Assembly: GCF_036850765.1 (NCBI RefSeq)
Contig: NC_089498.1
Coordinates: 74,688,305-74,752,304, forward strand
Length of the DNA: 64,000 nucleotides
Direction: 5' to 3'
DNA from: Saccopteryx bilineata
Lineage: Eukaryota > Chordata > Mammalia > Chiroptera > Emballonuridae
Position 1 is the stretch's first letter, and each line of letters starts with the position of its first letter. The position numbers and the translations under genes were made by a program. The notes beneath the pieces were generated by a model. The model was given only the letters and a program-made list of their open reading frames with translations, searched no databases and was not told the DNA's origin. Shown here piece after piece: positions 10,386 to 21,621 of the stretch.

Positions 10386-12111
10386 CCTTCTAAGCAGTGG
10401 TGCATTATCATCCTATAGAATAGTACTATATTGTTTTGAAAAAATTTATATGGCCTTAGCTTAGTCATATTCAAAGTGAGAAGCAAAACAATTTCCAAAG
10501 AATTCAACACCGTCAATATTAAATGAAAGTCTCTTTTTAACTCAGCCACTCAATATTTCAAGTTTGTCATACCATCAATTCTACAGAGTTGATTAATTCT
10601 TGACAACACCTAAAGTTTTCAGGATTTAATTTAAAAGTTTGATTTATGATCCAATTTACTATCGTGAAACAAAATGGAGAACTGATAAAATTTTGCTAAT
10701 GGGCATAGTTTCTGCAATGTTTAAATCAGATTTTGGTGAAATGTGATACCCAGGCAAAAGTTGGAGATATATATATACACTAGTTCTCCTAGGGACTTCA
10801 TTAAGACAAGTGTAACAAGGCTGTGGTCCTGCTTTCAGGCTAGGCTGTAACAATGAGGGTAACTCATTTTACCCTCATTTGGGAAATGTCACAGCTGAAG
10901 AGAAATCCCATGTATTTGAATTAGATGTGTTTTAAGCTCATCTCACAAGATAGATTTGAGGTTGAAATGTTTCATGTTTATAACATTGGTAGCGGCAGCT
11001 TGCTTAAGCTGTATGAAAGGCCTGTATTCTTTTGTTCTCCACAGGGGCATAAACTCTCACCTCTTATGTTTCAAAGACAGAAAAGACAATTTGTAGTGGA
11101 GATCCCTGTGTAACAATGCTATACTCAAGTTAGCATTTTTACCACTGTTTTTTGAAAACTCAGACTTGTCTTTTTCTATTATTATTAGTTATTATTCTGA
11201 TGTGATTGGACTCCGAAAGGGCTTAAGCACTGTAAAATTCAGTTCCATGTCATATGGCTCACTTCAAAGCTTAGTACCTCCTCTTTAAATTGGTTTTGGG
11301 TTTTAAGGTTCTTTTGAAGCAAGACTGTCTTATTTCTGAGGTCTTAAACATGGCTAGAGGAGGCAGAAAAGAGCTCTTTCTCTTTACTCACAAAACTGCT
11401 TCTGAAAAAGGATCTGAACTGATGTGCTATTCATTCAACATTGATTAACTGAAGACCTACTACATTAAGGCTAGGGTAGTTTCTCAAGGACCATTAGAGC
11501 TAAATTTTCAAGGGCAATGGCTAGACATCATGTGGCTCTAGAGAAGTGTGTATCTAAAGCCTACACAATGCTTTGTGTGTATTACTGGAGCATCATATGC
11601 ACGTAATCCCCAATGTCATGACAGGGTCTTTGGGGAAAGACATAGGTCATTACAAAACTCACAATGTAGAAAGCGCCTAATTATATATTTAGAAGCAATT
11701 CAAATGACTGACTTGTATTTTATGTAGCCAAACACTGATAAAGCCTCTTTATGCTCCACTTTAACGACAAAGAGATTCCATTTCATCTGATACGGGGCGT
11801 AGAAAATCTCAGTTCTAGTTCACCACTAACCATCTGCATTGCTTTTCTGTGCCTGGAGGAAACCTAAACAGCCTAGCATTTTCTCTTCTGCAGCCCTGCC
11901 ACCTTCTCAGATGGATGCAAGCTGCTGTCTCTCTGTGTTCCCCAGGAGACTGCAGGATGGGCAAAGGGGGACAGAGATGAGGAGCCAAAAAACTGTCCAC
12001 AAGATTTTTAATGGCTTTCTGTACATATTGTGCCTCTCGTTCCCACCCCTGCCCCTTGTTGAGAGAAGAAATAGCCTTTTGGAAGGACAGATGGTCGACA
12101 TATATCTAGAT

Positions 12112-12388
12112 CAGCAATTTTCAACCAGTGTGCAGCAAGAATTTTTAAAACATGCAATATTTGACTATTTAGTTAGGGTCACTGACCTCTTTTCCCTTAG
12201 ATTGTCAAATAAAAAAATGACAATAGCAAACACAACAATAGCTATCCAATGTGAATGAATCAAAATTATACAATTTTTTTGGTTAAATTGGCAAAATATA
12301 TATTTTTTAGTATATTTTTTTAGCCACAGAATTTTAGTAATTATGTAGTTTGTGTGTGCCACGAGATGAAAAAGGTTGAAAATCACTG
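12112..12388 (-). mobile_element. hAT MITE, 277 bp, perfect 8 bp duplications
   Basis: Ends 'cagcaattttcaaccagtgt' and, on the other strand, 'cagtgattttcaaccttttt' are inverted repeats. A perfect octamer atctagat flanks it (12104-12111 and 12389-12396). The interior is AT-rich and non-coding. A non-autonomous hAT element. Confidence 0.88.
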
Positions 12389-12404
12389 ATCTAGATGAAA
12401 TGAT

Positions 12405-12545
12405 TTAAGGGAGATGGGAAAGGGGGAGGGTGTTGCCGGGAGGGGGGAAAAGGGATGTTGTGGGGAACACAGGGAAGGGGGGATGCATTCGGGGGGACAC
12501 TAGAATCTATGTAAACACAATTAATTAAAATTAAAAAAATCTATA
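12405..12545 (+). mobile_element. L1 3'UTR tail fragment
   Basis: G-rich text 'gttgccgggaggggggaaaa', 'acacagggaaggggggatgc' and 'actagaatctatgtaaacac' followed by an A-rich end is a bat-type L1 3' tail in sense orientation. Strongly 5'-truncated. Confidence 0.65.
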
Positions 12546-12549
12546 GGCT

Positions 12550-13155
12550 CTTTAAAATTTTTATGAAATATTTGATATATATAAGAATAATATACATAAT
12601 AGACAAGTTATGAAATATTAAAAAAAATAACCATGAACCTACCACTTAACCTGAGAGAGGGAGCATTAGCACAATTGTTGAAGCTCAACCCGCTGTATTC
12701 CCTAAGAGGTAACTACCACCTGGATTTCTTTTTCTACTGCCTTGTTATTTGTTTATTTATTAGTTTAAAACATGTTTGTATTCTGTGTGCTCTTGAACTT
12801 TATAAAATGGTATCATACTGGATGTATTCTGCAATTTGTTTTTCAGTCAACTTTGTGTTTCTAAGATTCATTCATGTTGATACATTTAAGCATATTTCTT
12901 TCAACTTCATTCTGTTACAGATTTCTGTTGTTTGAAAATATCACTACTTATTTATCAGTTCTCCTATAAATATCTGAGTTATTGTCAGCTTTTTGCTATT
13001 ATGCACGATGCTGCTATGAACATCCTTACATCAGTATACTGGTGAAATAGGAACAAGAGTTCAAGTCCAGGATATAAATCGAGAAGTAGAACTGCTGGCT
13101 TATTAAGATGATATCCAAATATTTCCCAAAAGAATAACACCAATATTTTTATCAG
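12550..13155 (-). mobile_element. Old L1 3'-end fragment
   Basis: 'aaatggtatcatactggatg', 'ttctaagattcattcatgttgat', 'tgctgctatgaacatcctta' and 'gtagaactgctgg' give the antisense L1M 3' region in the expected order. Diverged. It is directly followed by the TA-flanked element at 13163. Confidence 0.7.
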
Positions 13156-13162
13156 CTATATA

Positions 13163-14201
13163 CAGTGGTACCTTGACAGACACACGAGCACTTTAAATCA
13201 CAAGCAATTTGAGAGATGAGCAGTCACTCGCAGAATTTTTTGCTTTAAGTCACGAGCTTCCGCCACCCTCCACTAGATAGCCTGCCGAACGTTCTGAAAG
13301 GGAGGAAGAAACAAACTTCCATGGAAAGGATTTTGTTGAAACAGCCTCTAAGTGAATGTGAGGAAAGTGTGGCAAAAATGCCAAAAGTCAGTGAAGAAAA
13401 TGATTTTGGGCAAATGAGTTTCTAAAATTTGTATTTTCTGAGTTTGCTCACTTTTATTGTTAAAAATGGCACTGAGGGCCCTGGCCGATTGGCTCAGCGG
13501 TAGAGCGTAGGAGAAGTGCCCATTTGCTTCTCCACCCCCCCTCCTTCCTCTCTGTCTCTCTCTTCCCCTCCCGCAGCCAAGGCTCCATTGGAGCAAAGAT
13601 GGCCCGGGCGCTGGGGATGGCTCCTTGGCCGCTGCCCCAGGCGCTAGAGTGGCTCTGGTCGCGGCAGAGCGACGCCCCAGAGGGGCAGACCATCGCCCCC
13701 TGGTGGGCAGAGCATCGCCCCTGGTGGGCGTGCCGGGTGGATCCCGGTCAGGCGCATGCGGGATTCTGTCTGACTGTCTCTCCCCGTTTCCAGCTTCAGA
13801 AAAATACAAAAAAAAAAAAAAAAAAAAAAAAAGGGCACTGGGCAGCTGTCTGTGAGGTTGCTAATTATCTTCCTGCTTGGGAAGGGCCATTGTCATGCTA
13901 ATGTCTCCTCCCCCTCCACCAGCATCTTCTTCTGACCTTGAAGGTAAATACACTTCATAAACCAGTTAATTTCTTTACATTCTCTCTTATTATGTGTGTG
14001 TGTGTGTATTTGCTATTTATAAAGTATATTTTCTTATTTAAAAGCATATAAAACAAAAAATTCGTGTGGTTTTTGGGGGCCAGAATGGATTAATTGTATT
14101 TCCATTAATTTAAATGGGGAACTTCAATTTGACACATGAGCAAATTGAGTCACGAGCTTGGCCATGAAACGAATTAAAACTCGTGTGTCAAGGTACCACT
14201 G
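13163..14201. mobile_element. TA-flanked Tc1/mariner-superfamily element split by a SINE
   Basis: Begins 'cagtggtaccttgacagaca' and ends with the inverted 'cgtgtgtcaaggtaccactg'; the termini match closely. TA dinucleotides flank both ends (13161-13162, 14202-14203), typical of pogo/Tigger and mariner insertion. Subtracting the SINE at 13478-13832 leaves about 680 bp with no transposase that I can read, so it is a non-autonomous derivative. Confidence 0.8.
13478..13832 (+). mobile_element. Type A SINE lacking the second half of its tRNA head
   Basis: Starts 'gccctggccgattggctcag' but jumps from 'gcggtagagcg' directly to 'taggagaagtgcccatttgc'. About 55 bp with the pol III B box is missing. 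The remainder is full length with a 25 A tail. Duplications ggcactgagg / ggcactgggc flank it. It lies inside the TA-flanked element. Confidence 0.92.
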
Positions 14202-14239
14202 TATAAGAGTTACCATTGTTTCAAATCTTTTTTTATATT

Positions 14240-15912
14240 ATTAAATTTTTTTTAGAGTTGACATTCATTATTATATTAGTTTCAGGTGCATGACATTACA
14301 TAACTTACTAAGTGATCATCCCAATAAATCAAGCACCCATCTGGCACCCTACATAGTTATTAGATTATTGACTATATTCCCTATGCTGTACTTTACATCC
14401 CCATGACTATTTTATAACTACCAATTTGTACTTCTTAATCCCTTCACCTGTTCTCTGTATCTATGAGTCTGTTTCTGTTCTGTTTATTCTTTTAGATTCA
14501 ATTGTTGATAGATATGTATTTTACTCATATCTTTGATCTTTTCTTTTTTTCTTCTTCTTAAAGAAGATCCTTCAACATTTCATGTAATACTGGTTTGGTG
14601 GTGATGAACTCCTTCAGCTTTTCCTTACATGGAAAGCTCTTTATCTGTCCTTTGATTCTAAATGATAGCTTGCTGGATAGAATAATCTTTGTGGTAGGTC
14701 CTTGATTTTCATCACTTTATTTCTTGCCACTCCCTTCTGGCTTGCAACATTTCTGTTGATAAATCAGCTGACAGCCTTACAAGAGTTTGCTTGTAGGTAA
14801 CTAACTACTTTTCTCCTGCTGTGTTTAAGATTCTCTCTTTGTCTTTAACCTTCTACATTTTAATTATGTGTCTTGGTGTGGGCCTCTTTGGGTTCATTTA
14901 TTTGGGACTTTTTGTGCTTCCTAGACTTGTATGTCTATTTCCTTCACCAGGTTAGGGAAGTTTTCTGTGATTATTTTTACTTTTCTTTTAAAAAATTTTT
15001 ATCATGTGAGAGGCAGGGAGGTGGAGAGAAATGCCACATGCGCCCTGACCGGGATCCACCCAGCAACCTCCATCGAGGGCTGATGTTTTGCCCATCTGGG
15101 GCCGCTGCAACATTGCTCAGCACCTGAGCTATTTTAGCACCTGAAGTGAGGCCATGGAGCCATGCTCAGTGCCCAGGGCCAACTTGCTCATTTGAGCTAT
15201 GGCTGTGGGAGAAGAATAAAAGGGTGGGAGGGGTGGAGAAGCAGATGGTCGCTTCTCCTGTGTGCCCTGACTGGAAATTGAACCTGGGACCTCCATATAC
15301 TGGGCTGATGCTCTACCACTGAGCTAACCTGCGAGGGTCATTATTTTTTCAAACAGATTTTCAATTCCTTGTTCTCTCTCTTCTCCTGGCACCCCCATGA
15401 TGCAAATGTTGGTGTACTCGAAGTTGTCCCAAAGGCTCCTTACACTCATTTTTTAAATTCTTTTTTTCTTTTTGCTGTTCTGATTGGGTGTTTTTTGCTT
15501 CCTTATATTACAAATTACTGATTTGTTCTTGGCTTCATCTACTCTACTGTTGATTCCCTGTAAATTATTCATTTCTGACTGGTCCTTTTTTTATGCTGTA
15601 GAAATTCTCACCAAGTTCAGGCTGCTGCCGGTGTTCTACCCAGGGCCACCCAGCATGAGCTACAAAGCTATCTGAGATGGCTGCTACTTGTGCTAAACTT
15701 GGAAGAGGTCCTCAGGAGAAGTCTAGTTGTGAACTATGGCCTGTTGTAACTAGTGCCAGACCTGTGGCCATGAAGTGAGAGGTATGAAGCATGCAGCCAG
15801 ATGCTGCTTGTTTGAGAGATTTTAGGAAAATCTAAGGCATGAACCAAGACAGGCTATTCAATGCATATGAAAAAGCCACTAGAAACAGTTTGGGTAGGCC
15901 TGAAAGTTGGGT
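14240..15912 (-). mobile_element. L1 with ORF1 joined directly to 3' end (half-L1-like), split by a SINE
   Basis: Antisense L1. 14240-14520 is 3'UTR-side text ('ttagtttcaggtgcatgaca'). From about 14570 it is ORF1 C-terminal region ('gatgaactccttcagctttt', equivalent to ...SFKIEGE... in the copy at 22958). 14860-15480 is the ORF1 middle and N-terminal part. 15600-15912 is 5'UTR text shared with 24240-24560. No ORF2 lies between ORF1 and the tail. A SINE occupies 14990-15340. All frames are broken. Confidence 0.75.
14990..15340 (-). mobile_element. Type A SINE, older subfamily
   Basis: Reverse copy with 'gtgagaggcagggaggtgga', 'cgccctgaccgggatccacc' and the head 'ctaccactgagctaacctgc'. Inserted in L1 ORF1 sequence; 'attatttttac' and 'attattttttc' flank it. 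Diverged. Confidence 0.8.
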
Positions 15913-15917
15913 GGGGT

Positions 15918-16100
15918 GATGGCCCGGGCGCTGGGGAGGCTCCATGGCCTCTGCCTCAGGCGCTAGATTGGCTCTGGTCGCAACAGAGCAATGCCCCGGA
16001 AGGGCAGAGCATTTCCCCCTGGTGGGCATGCCATGTGGAGGAGTCTGTTTGACTGCCTCCCTGTTTCCAGCTTCAGAAAAATAGAAAAAGGAAAAAAAAA
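15918..16100 (+). mobile_element. Type A SINE, 5'-truncated
   Basis: Starts in mid-body at 'gatggcccgggcgctgggga' and continues to 'cagcttcagaaaaatag' plus A-rich tail. The tRNA head is missing. It directly abuts L1 5'UTR text at 15912, so the truncation point coincides with the insertion site. Confidence 0.85.
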
Positions 16101-17162
16101 ATCTTTGCTACAGGAAAAATAGTATCTTATTTTAATTAATATTTCTTTTATTACTAGAGAGGCTGACCATTTTTCTAACATGTGTACTGGTTGTTTCTAT
16201 TTCTTCCTGTGAATTTTTTATGTTCCTTGTCTCTCTTTAATAGAAATGCTGATATTTGTCTCAATTATAAGATTAAAAATATTTGCCCTTTATTAATATA
16301 GTAAAAAATTGTTTTTACTCTGTTTACCCATCTTTTAATTTTATGTTTCTTTTATGTATTCAAGTTTTAAATCTTTACTGTAGTGAAACGCAGGGATCCT
16401 TTTCTTTGTATATTGTTTCACTGGTTTGTGTCTAGCAACTCTTTTCTTGTTAACTAAGACGCTGATTAAGTAGTGACTTACAGTTTTTCTTTAATTTAAA
16501 GAAAGGAAATGTAACTTAAAATATGAAAACATATTTCTCAGTACCAATCAATGAAAGTGATTAAATCCTCAGAACAAAAGAACAAGTTATCTGCTAAGTT
16601 TGTTTAAAAAATGCCTCCAATCTGCTAACATTTTAACTACTCTGAATGTTTGGGAATTTAAACTAAAATGGGGTCACTTAAACCTAATTTAACAATGATA
16701 TTCCTTTTATTGGGATTCAGTCCAGTTAACTTCTTTATTTTTGTTGTTTAGAGGTAGATAATTGACTATAGAGTGATGAAGAAATCAGGAATAAAACAAG
16801 AGAGTTCAGTTCCAAAGAAGGCCTAATGGGTTATTTATACTTACTTGGAAAAATTCCTGAAGTTGTTAAAGAATAATCAATCCATACTCTACCACTACTA
16901 ATAGCAAACATTATAATACAGCTCTTAGTATGTGCCAGATCCTGTTCTAAGCTTTTTCCATACATTAACTCACCACATAGCATTTTGAAGTAAACAAAAT
17001 TTGTGTGGTCATTTTTTCTTAAGACCTTGATCAATATGAATAAGTCTTAAACTCTGCAAAATTAACTGATATTTAATATTCTAATCTATCTATTAAGTTA
17101 ATGTTTCCACATGAAATTGCTGGCTAGGGTTAGTCTCAAGCTATTTTTTCCTGTAAGATAAC

Positions 17163-17571
17163 TTTTTTTTTTTTCCTTTTTTTTTTTTTTTTTTTCTGAA
17201 GCTGGAAACAGGGAGAGACAGTCAGACAGACTCCCGCATGCGCCCAACCGGGATCCACCCGGCACGCCCACCATGGGGCGAAGCTCTGCCCACCAAGGGG
17301 CGATGCTCTGCCCATCCTGGGCGTCGCCATGTTGCGACTAGAGCCACTCTAGTGCCTGAGGCAGAGGCCACAGAGCTATCCCCAGCGCCCAGGCCATCTT
17401 TGCTCCAATGGAGCCTCGGCTGCGGGAGGGGAAGAGAGAGACAGAGAGGAAAGCGCGGCGGAGGGGTGGAGAAGCAAATGGGCGCTTCTCCTGTGTGCCC
17501 TGGCCAGGAATCGAACCCGGGTCCTCCGCACGCTAGGCCGACGCTCTACCGCTGAGCCAACCGGCCAGGGC
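17163..17571 (-). mobile_element. Type A SINE, full length, subfamily 2
   Basis: Reverse full-length copy with a long T-rich tail, ending 'accggccagggc'. Duplication 'taagataactttt' flanks it (from 17154 and from 17572). It carries the subfamily 2 marks: 'cgccatgttgcgac' and the 'aaagcgcggcggaggggtgg' block. Confidence 0.95.
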
Positions 17572-17918
17572 TAAGATAACTTTTGTAGCAAGCAGTAGAT
17601 ACTATCATAGCCAACTTCTGCTTTCAATAACCACTTTATTCTGAATTACAGCCTTAGTCTTATACTATATATTCCTTTGAGATTTGAGGCCCAACATTAT
17701 TCAGATTTCAAGGACATTCTTCTTTTCATATGAAGTTACAGGAGTTTTGGAAATAAAAAGACTGTCAGAAAAAATTTATAAAAGCTCCAATTTTACGAGA
17801 TGAGAACCAAGGGCTAATCACAGTAGGAAAGCAAAGTGCTATTTTCTCTCATCTGAGTCTTGTTTTTCTCTGATGTCATCATTTTTGTTGATAGCTCTCT
17901 AGGATCTACTGTCTAGGT

Positions 17919-18131
17919 CCCTGGTTGGCAAACTGCGGCTGGCGAGCCACACGCAGCTCTTTGGCCCCTTGAGTGTGGCTCTTCTACAAAATACCACATG
18001 TGGGCGCTACCTCAATGAGGAATGTACCTAACTATATAGTTTAAGTTTAAAAAATTTGGCTCTCAAAAGAAATTTCAGTCGTTGTACTGTTGATATTTGG
18101 CTCTGTTGACTAATGAGTTTGCTGACCACTG
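17919..18131 (-). mobile_element. SPIN-type hAT MITE
   Basis: The 213 bp element ends in 'cctggttggcaaactgcggc' and, on the minus strand, 'cagtggtcagcaaactcatt'. The interior reads 'gccacacgcagctctttggcc', 'ttgagtgtggctctt', 'aaaatttggctctcaaaag' and 'gatatttggctctgttgac'. This is the SPIN non-autonomous consensus as I remember it. SPIN elements entered several tetrapod lineages, including bats, by horizontal transfer. The flanking 8 bp duplication is not clear. Confidence 0.88.
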
Positions 18132-18634
18132 GAGGTGAACATACAACATAATGTCACATTGCTTTGTCCTAGCATTGCTGACAGTGCTCATAAGAGCTGG
18201 AGAGTCAGCTTATTTCTTACTTGTCATTTAATGATCACTATCCAAGGCTTAATGCACTGATTTTACCTAAAGGTGAGGCAAACTGTGGAAGGCTGCAGCA
18301 GCTAGTTAAAAAGCTGCTAAAAATAATGATGATAATTAAGATATATAATTTACTTTGGGCTTGGTGTATTCATGATTGATTGCTTCCTCATCATAGTAAG
18401 TTATGACGTAAATAAAAATAATACTCTCAACAAAATATTATCAAAGCAAATCCAGCAATATATAAACAGGATTATACACCACAATCAAGTCTAATTTATC
18501 CCATAAATTGAAAGGGTGGTTTAACATCTTAAAATCAATTAATATAATATACCATTAACAATAGAATAAAGGTAAAAAACTACACGATCAAAAAAAGAAA
18601 AAGTGAAGAAATTAAAAATCAATTCAAATACCCT

Positions 18635-18964
18635 TTTTTTTTTTTTTTTTTTTTACAGAGACAGAGAGAGAGTCAGAGAGAGAGGGATAGACAGACAGGA
18701 ATGGAGAGATGAGAAGCGTCAATCATCAGTTTTTCGTTGTGGCACCTTAGTTGTTCATTGATTGCTCTCTCACATGTGCCTTGACCGTGGGGCTACAGCA
18801 GACCAAGTATCCCCTTGCTCGAGCCAGTGACCTTGGGTCCAAGCTGGTGAGCTTTGCTCAAACCAGATGAGCCCACGCTCAAGCTGGTGATCTAGGGGTC
18901 TCGAACCTGGGTCCTCCGCATCCCAGTCCAACACTCTAGCCACTGCATCACTGCCTGGTCAGGC
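18635..18964 (-). mobile_element. Type B SINE
   Basis: Reverse copy with T-rich tail, 'acagagagagagtcagagag', 'agcgtcaatcatcagttttt', 'ccttgctcgagccagtgacc' and head 'cactgcctggtcaggc'. Flanked by 'caaatacccttttt' and 'caaatagccttttaa'. Confidence 0.9.
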
Positions 18965-19684
18965 TCAAATAGCCTTTTAAAATTAAGCTTTGTTGGGGAG
19001 AGAGGCAAAAACTTCTATCACCATGTTCATATGAGGATATGGGCAATTCCTCCCACTATCATAATAAGAGAAAACTTTCTAAGTCAGTAGGCAGTAATCA
19101 CTGGCAAATGATCAGAATATCAAAATCTGCCTAATAAGAGGCAAGGAGGGTATACATTTTTAGTGGGCCCCAGCATAATGTAATATTAGCCATCAACTCA
19201 CTAAAATATGCGATATAAACTCTCCCAAGCTGTGCTGATCATGTGCCTAATGTTTTTTTCATAGCAATAAAATACAAAACATAAAAGCCTCTCTACAGCA
19301 AGTAGAATCCAGTCTAAATAAATATTCAGTATTCCAAAGGAGCCTTTCATCATCTGTGACAGGGCTTGGAATACCTTCTGGCTCTAGAGAAAGACTTGTT
19401 TTATGCTAAGCATTTGTGTGTTTTTTTTTTTAATAGGCATTTTTCCTGCCTGGGATGTTGTCTCCCTTCTTATCTATCTTTACAAATCCTGGATTTCCTT
19501 AAACTTAACTTTTCTTCATGGCCTTACTGATTATTCCAAAACACTCAATTTTTCTGAATCTTCTGAGCTCTTAATAGTAGGTAAAGTCTAGCTCTCATAG
19601 AAGAACATGCTTTTCATTATATATTTTTGAATTATCTTTTATTCTTTGTAAGTGCCTATATCTCTCTCTCAAAACATATAAGCA

Positions 19685-19845
19685 CCTTATTTCATTGTGC
19701 CTCATTTTATCGTGCTTCACAGATGCTGTGTTATTTACAAATGGAAGGCAAGCCCAGGAAAAGATGACAACTTGCTTTATTGTGAGGCTCTCTTTTATTG
19801 CAGTGGTCTGGAACTGAGCCCGCAATACCTCTGAAGTCTGCTTGT
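19685..19845 (-). mobile_element. Tigger1-like MITE, short
   Basis: 'ccttatttcattgtgcctcattttatcgtgctt' and 'tattgcagtggtctggaactgagcccgcaatacctctga' are the two ends of Tigger1-type DNA elements, joined by a short centre. Ancient and diverged. Confidence 0.65.
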
Positions 19846-20018
19846 CTGCTCTTGAAGGAAGAGTCTATGCCTAGTGTTTTTTAAATACTCTTATACCCCA
19901 GAGCTGGGTCACACAGCATGTGCTCAATAAATAATTTTGGTTGACTGATTAAATGTCTGTTTCATTATAAGACTATCATCTGGAAGGAACATAAAACACC
20001 CTTTTATGTGTGTCTTTT

Positions 20019-20224
20019 TATTTTTATTTTTAATTTTTAAAAAAAATTTTATTTATTAATTTTAGAGAGGAGAGAGAGAGAGGGAGAGAGAGACAGAGAG
20101 AGGGGAGAGGAGCTGGAAGCATCAACTCCCATATGTGCCTTGACCAGGCAAGCCCAGGGTTTCGAACCGGCGACCTCAGCATTTCCAGGTCGACGCTTTA
20201 TCCACTGTGCCATCACAGGTCAGG
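20019..20224 (-). mobile_element. Short tRNA-headed SINE (type D)
   Basis: 'ttttatttattaattttagagaggagagag', 'catcaactcccatatgtgcc', 'ggtttcgaaccggcgacctc' and the head 'ccatcacaggtcaggc'. Duplication 'cccttttatgtgtgtctt' precedes and follows it (near 20000 and 20225). About 200 bp. Confidence 0.9.
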
Positions 20225-20967
20225 CCCTTTTATGTGTGTCTTATGTAGCCTATGCTCTTGAATATCTAAGAAAAAAATAAGCCATTTTTAGACCTGTTCA
20301 TTATTCCCAGGGAAATAAAATACCGAAGTTGTCCTTAGAGTTTCAAAGATATGGTTAGTTGTGAGCTCTGCTATGAGGCTCCATTTGCTTCTTTAATCTG
20401 AGTCCAGTTACCCATACAATTTCTCAGTTCGCATCTAACAAACTAAAAGAAACAATAAAACGAGTAGGTAAAGCAACAGCCACAGAGGAGAGTTGTAGGC
20501 AGGCCAAAACAACTTGTATTCAGAGTCTGAAACTATGCTGGAATGATAAATTTGGGGAGAATGGCAGCATTTAAGTGAAAACCATAAAAACCCACAAATA
20601 AAGTTCCCCTCCTTCTGTCACTTGATATTAAAAAACTACCATATCAAATATTTTCAGAAAATTTAAGCCAGGGCAGATGTCAAAATTGAGACTATTTTGA
20701 TTAAAACACAAGAGACCCAGCCATCTAAATTAGAAGTCTGAATTGTAGGATCTATACTTAGCTGAAAATATTTGTAGGAGTCTTTCCATTTACTCCTTAC
20801 ACACTAACACTCTACCCTCTGTGAAATACTTATTGCACCACTATGTACTCTGTTCTGGCTCTCTGGAAGGATTAGCGTATTCTTACTGCATCCATCCATA
20901 TCAAAGATCTTGATTATTTGGGGAACATAAAGAAGCCAGTATATTACAGTAGCATTAATATAAAATT

Positions 20968-21560
20968 TGCAGTCAGACTGATTTGGGTTTGATTTTTCTC
21001 ATCACTTACCAACTGTTATATATCCTGGGCAATCTTTGTTTTGTTTTTTTGTTTGTTTGTTTGTTTTTTCATTTTTCTGAAGCTGGAAACAGGGAGAGAC
21101 AGTCAGACAGACTCCCGCATGCGCCCAACCGGGATCCACCCGGCACGCCCACCATGGGGCGATGCTCTGCCCACCAGGGGGCGATGCTCTGCCCATCCTG
21201 GGCGTCGCCATGTTGCGACCAGAGCCACTCTAGCGCCTGAGGCAGAGGCCACAGAACCATCCCCAGCGCCCGGGCCATCCTTGCTCCAATGGAGCCTCGG
21301 CTGCGGGAGGGGAAGAGAGAGACAGAGAGGAAAGCGCGGCGGAGGGGTGGAGAAGCAAATGGGCGCTTGTCTTGTGTGCCCTGGCCTGGGATCGAACCCG
21401 GGTCCTCTGCACGCTAGGCCGACGCTCTACCGCTGAGCCAACCGGCCAGGGCCCATCCTGGGCAATCTTTGTAACCTTTCCAAGCCTTAGTTCCCTCAGT
21501 TGTAAAATGGGTATAAGAACAGTACTTTCCTCTTGAGATTATTGTGAAAGTTGAGTTAGA
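20968..21560 (+). repeat. MIR split by a SINE
   Basis: 'cagtcagactgatttgggtttgatttttctc' (20972-21000) and 'ttccctcagttgtaaaatgggtataagaac' (21490-21520) are consecutive MIR core pieces. They are separated by the SINE at 21040-21453. Confidence 0.65.
21040..21453 (-). mobile_element. Type A SINE, full length, subfamily 2
   Basis: Reverse full-length copy nearly identical to 17163-17571, ending 'accggccagggc'. A perfect 18 bp duplication atcctgggcaatctttgt flanks it (21022-21039 and 21454-21471). Young insertion into a MIR. Confidence 0.95.
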
Positions 21561-21571
21561 TCACCCTAATT

Positions 21572-21621
21572 CAGCAGTTCTCAACCTGTGGGTCAACCGA
21601 CCCACAGGTTGAGAACTGCTG
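21572..21621. mobile_element. Minimal 50 bp hAT palindrome
   Basis: Two perfect 23 bp inverted arms beginning 'cagcagttctcaacctgtgg' are separated by only four bases (aacc, 21595-21598). It is flanked by perfect 8 bp duplications ccctaatt at 21564-21571 and 21622-21629. Length of duplication and CAG...CTG ends identify a hAT-type insertion consisting of nothing but its terminal inverted repeats. On single-stranded DNA or RNA it would form a 23 bp hairpin. Confidence 0.92.

Noticed and set aside
11839..12258. 139-codon plus-strand ORF
   Set aside because: No family resemblance. Its second half is inside the hAT MITE at 12112-12388.
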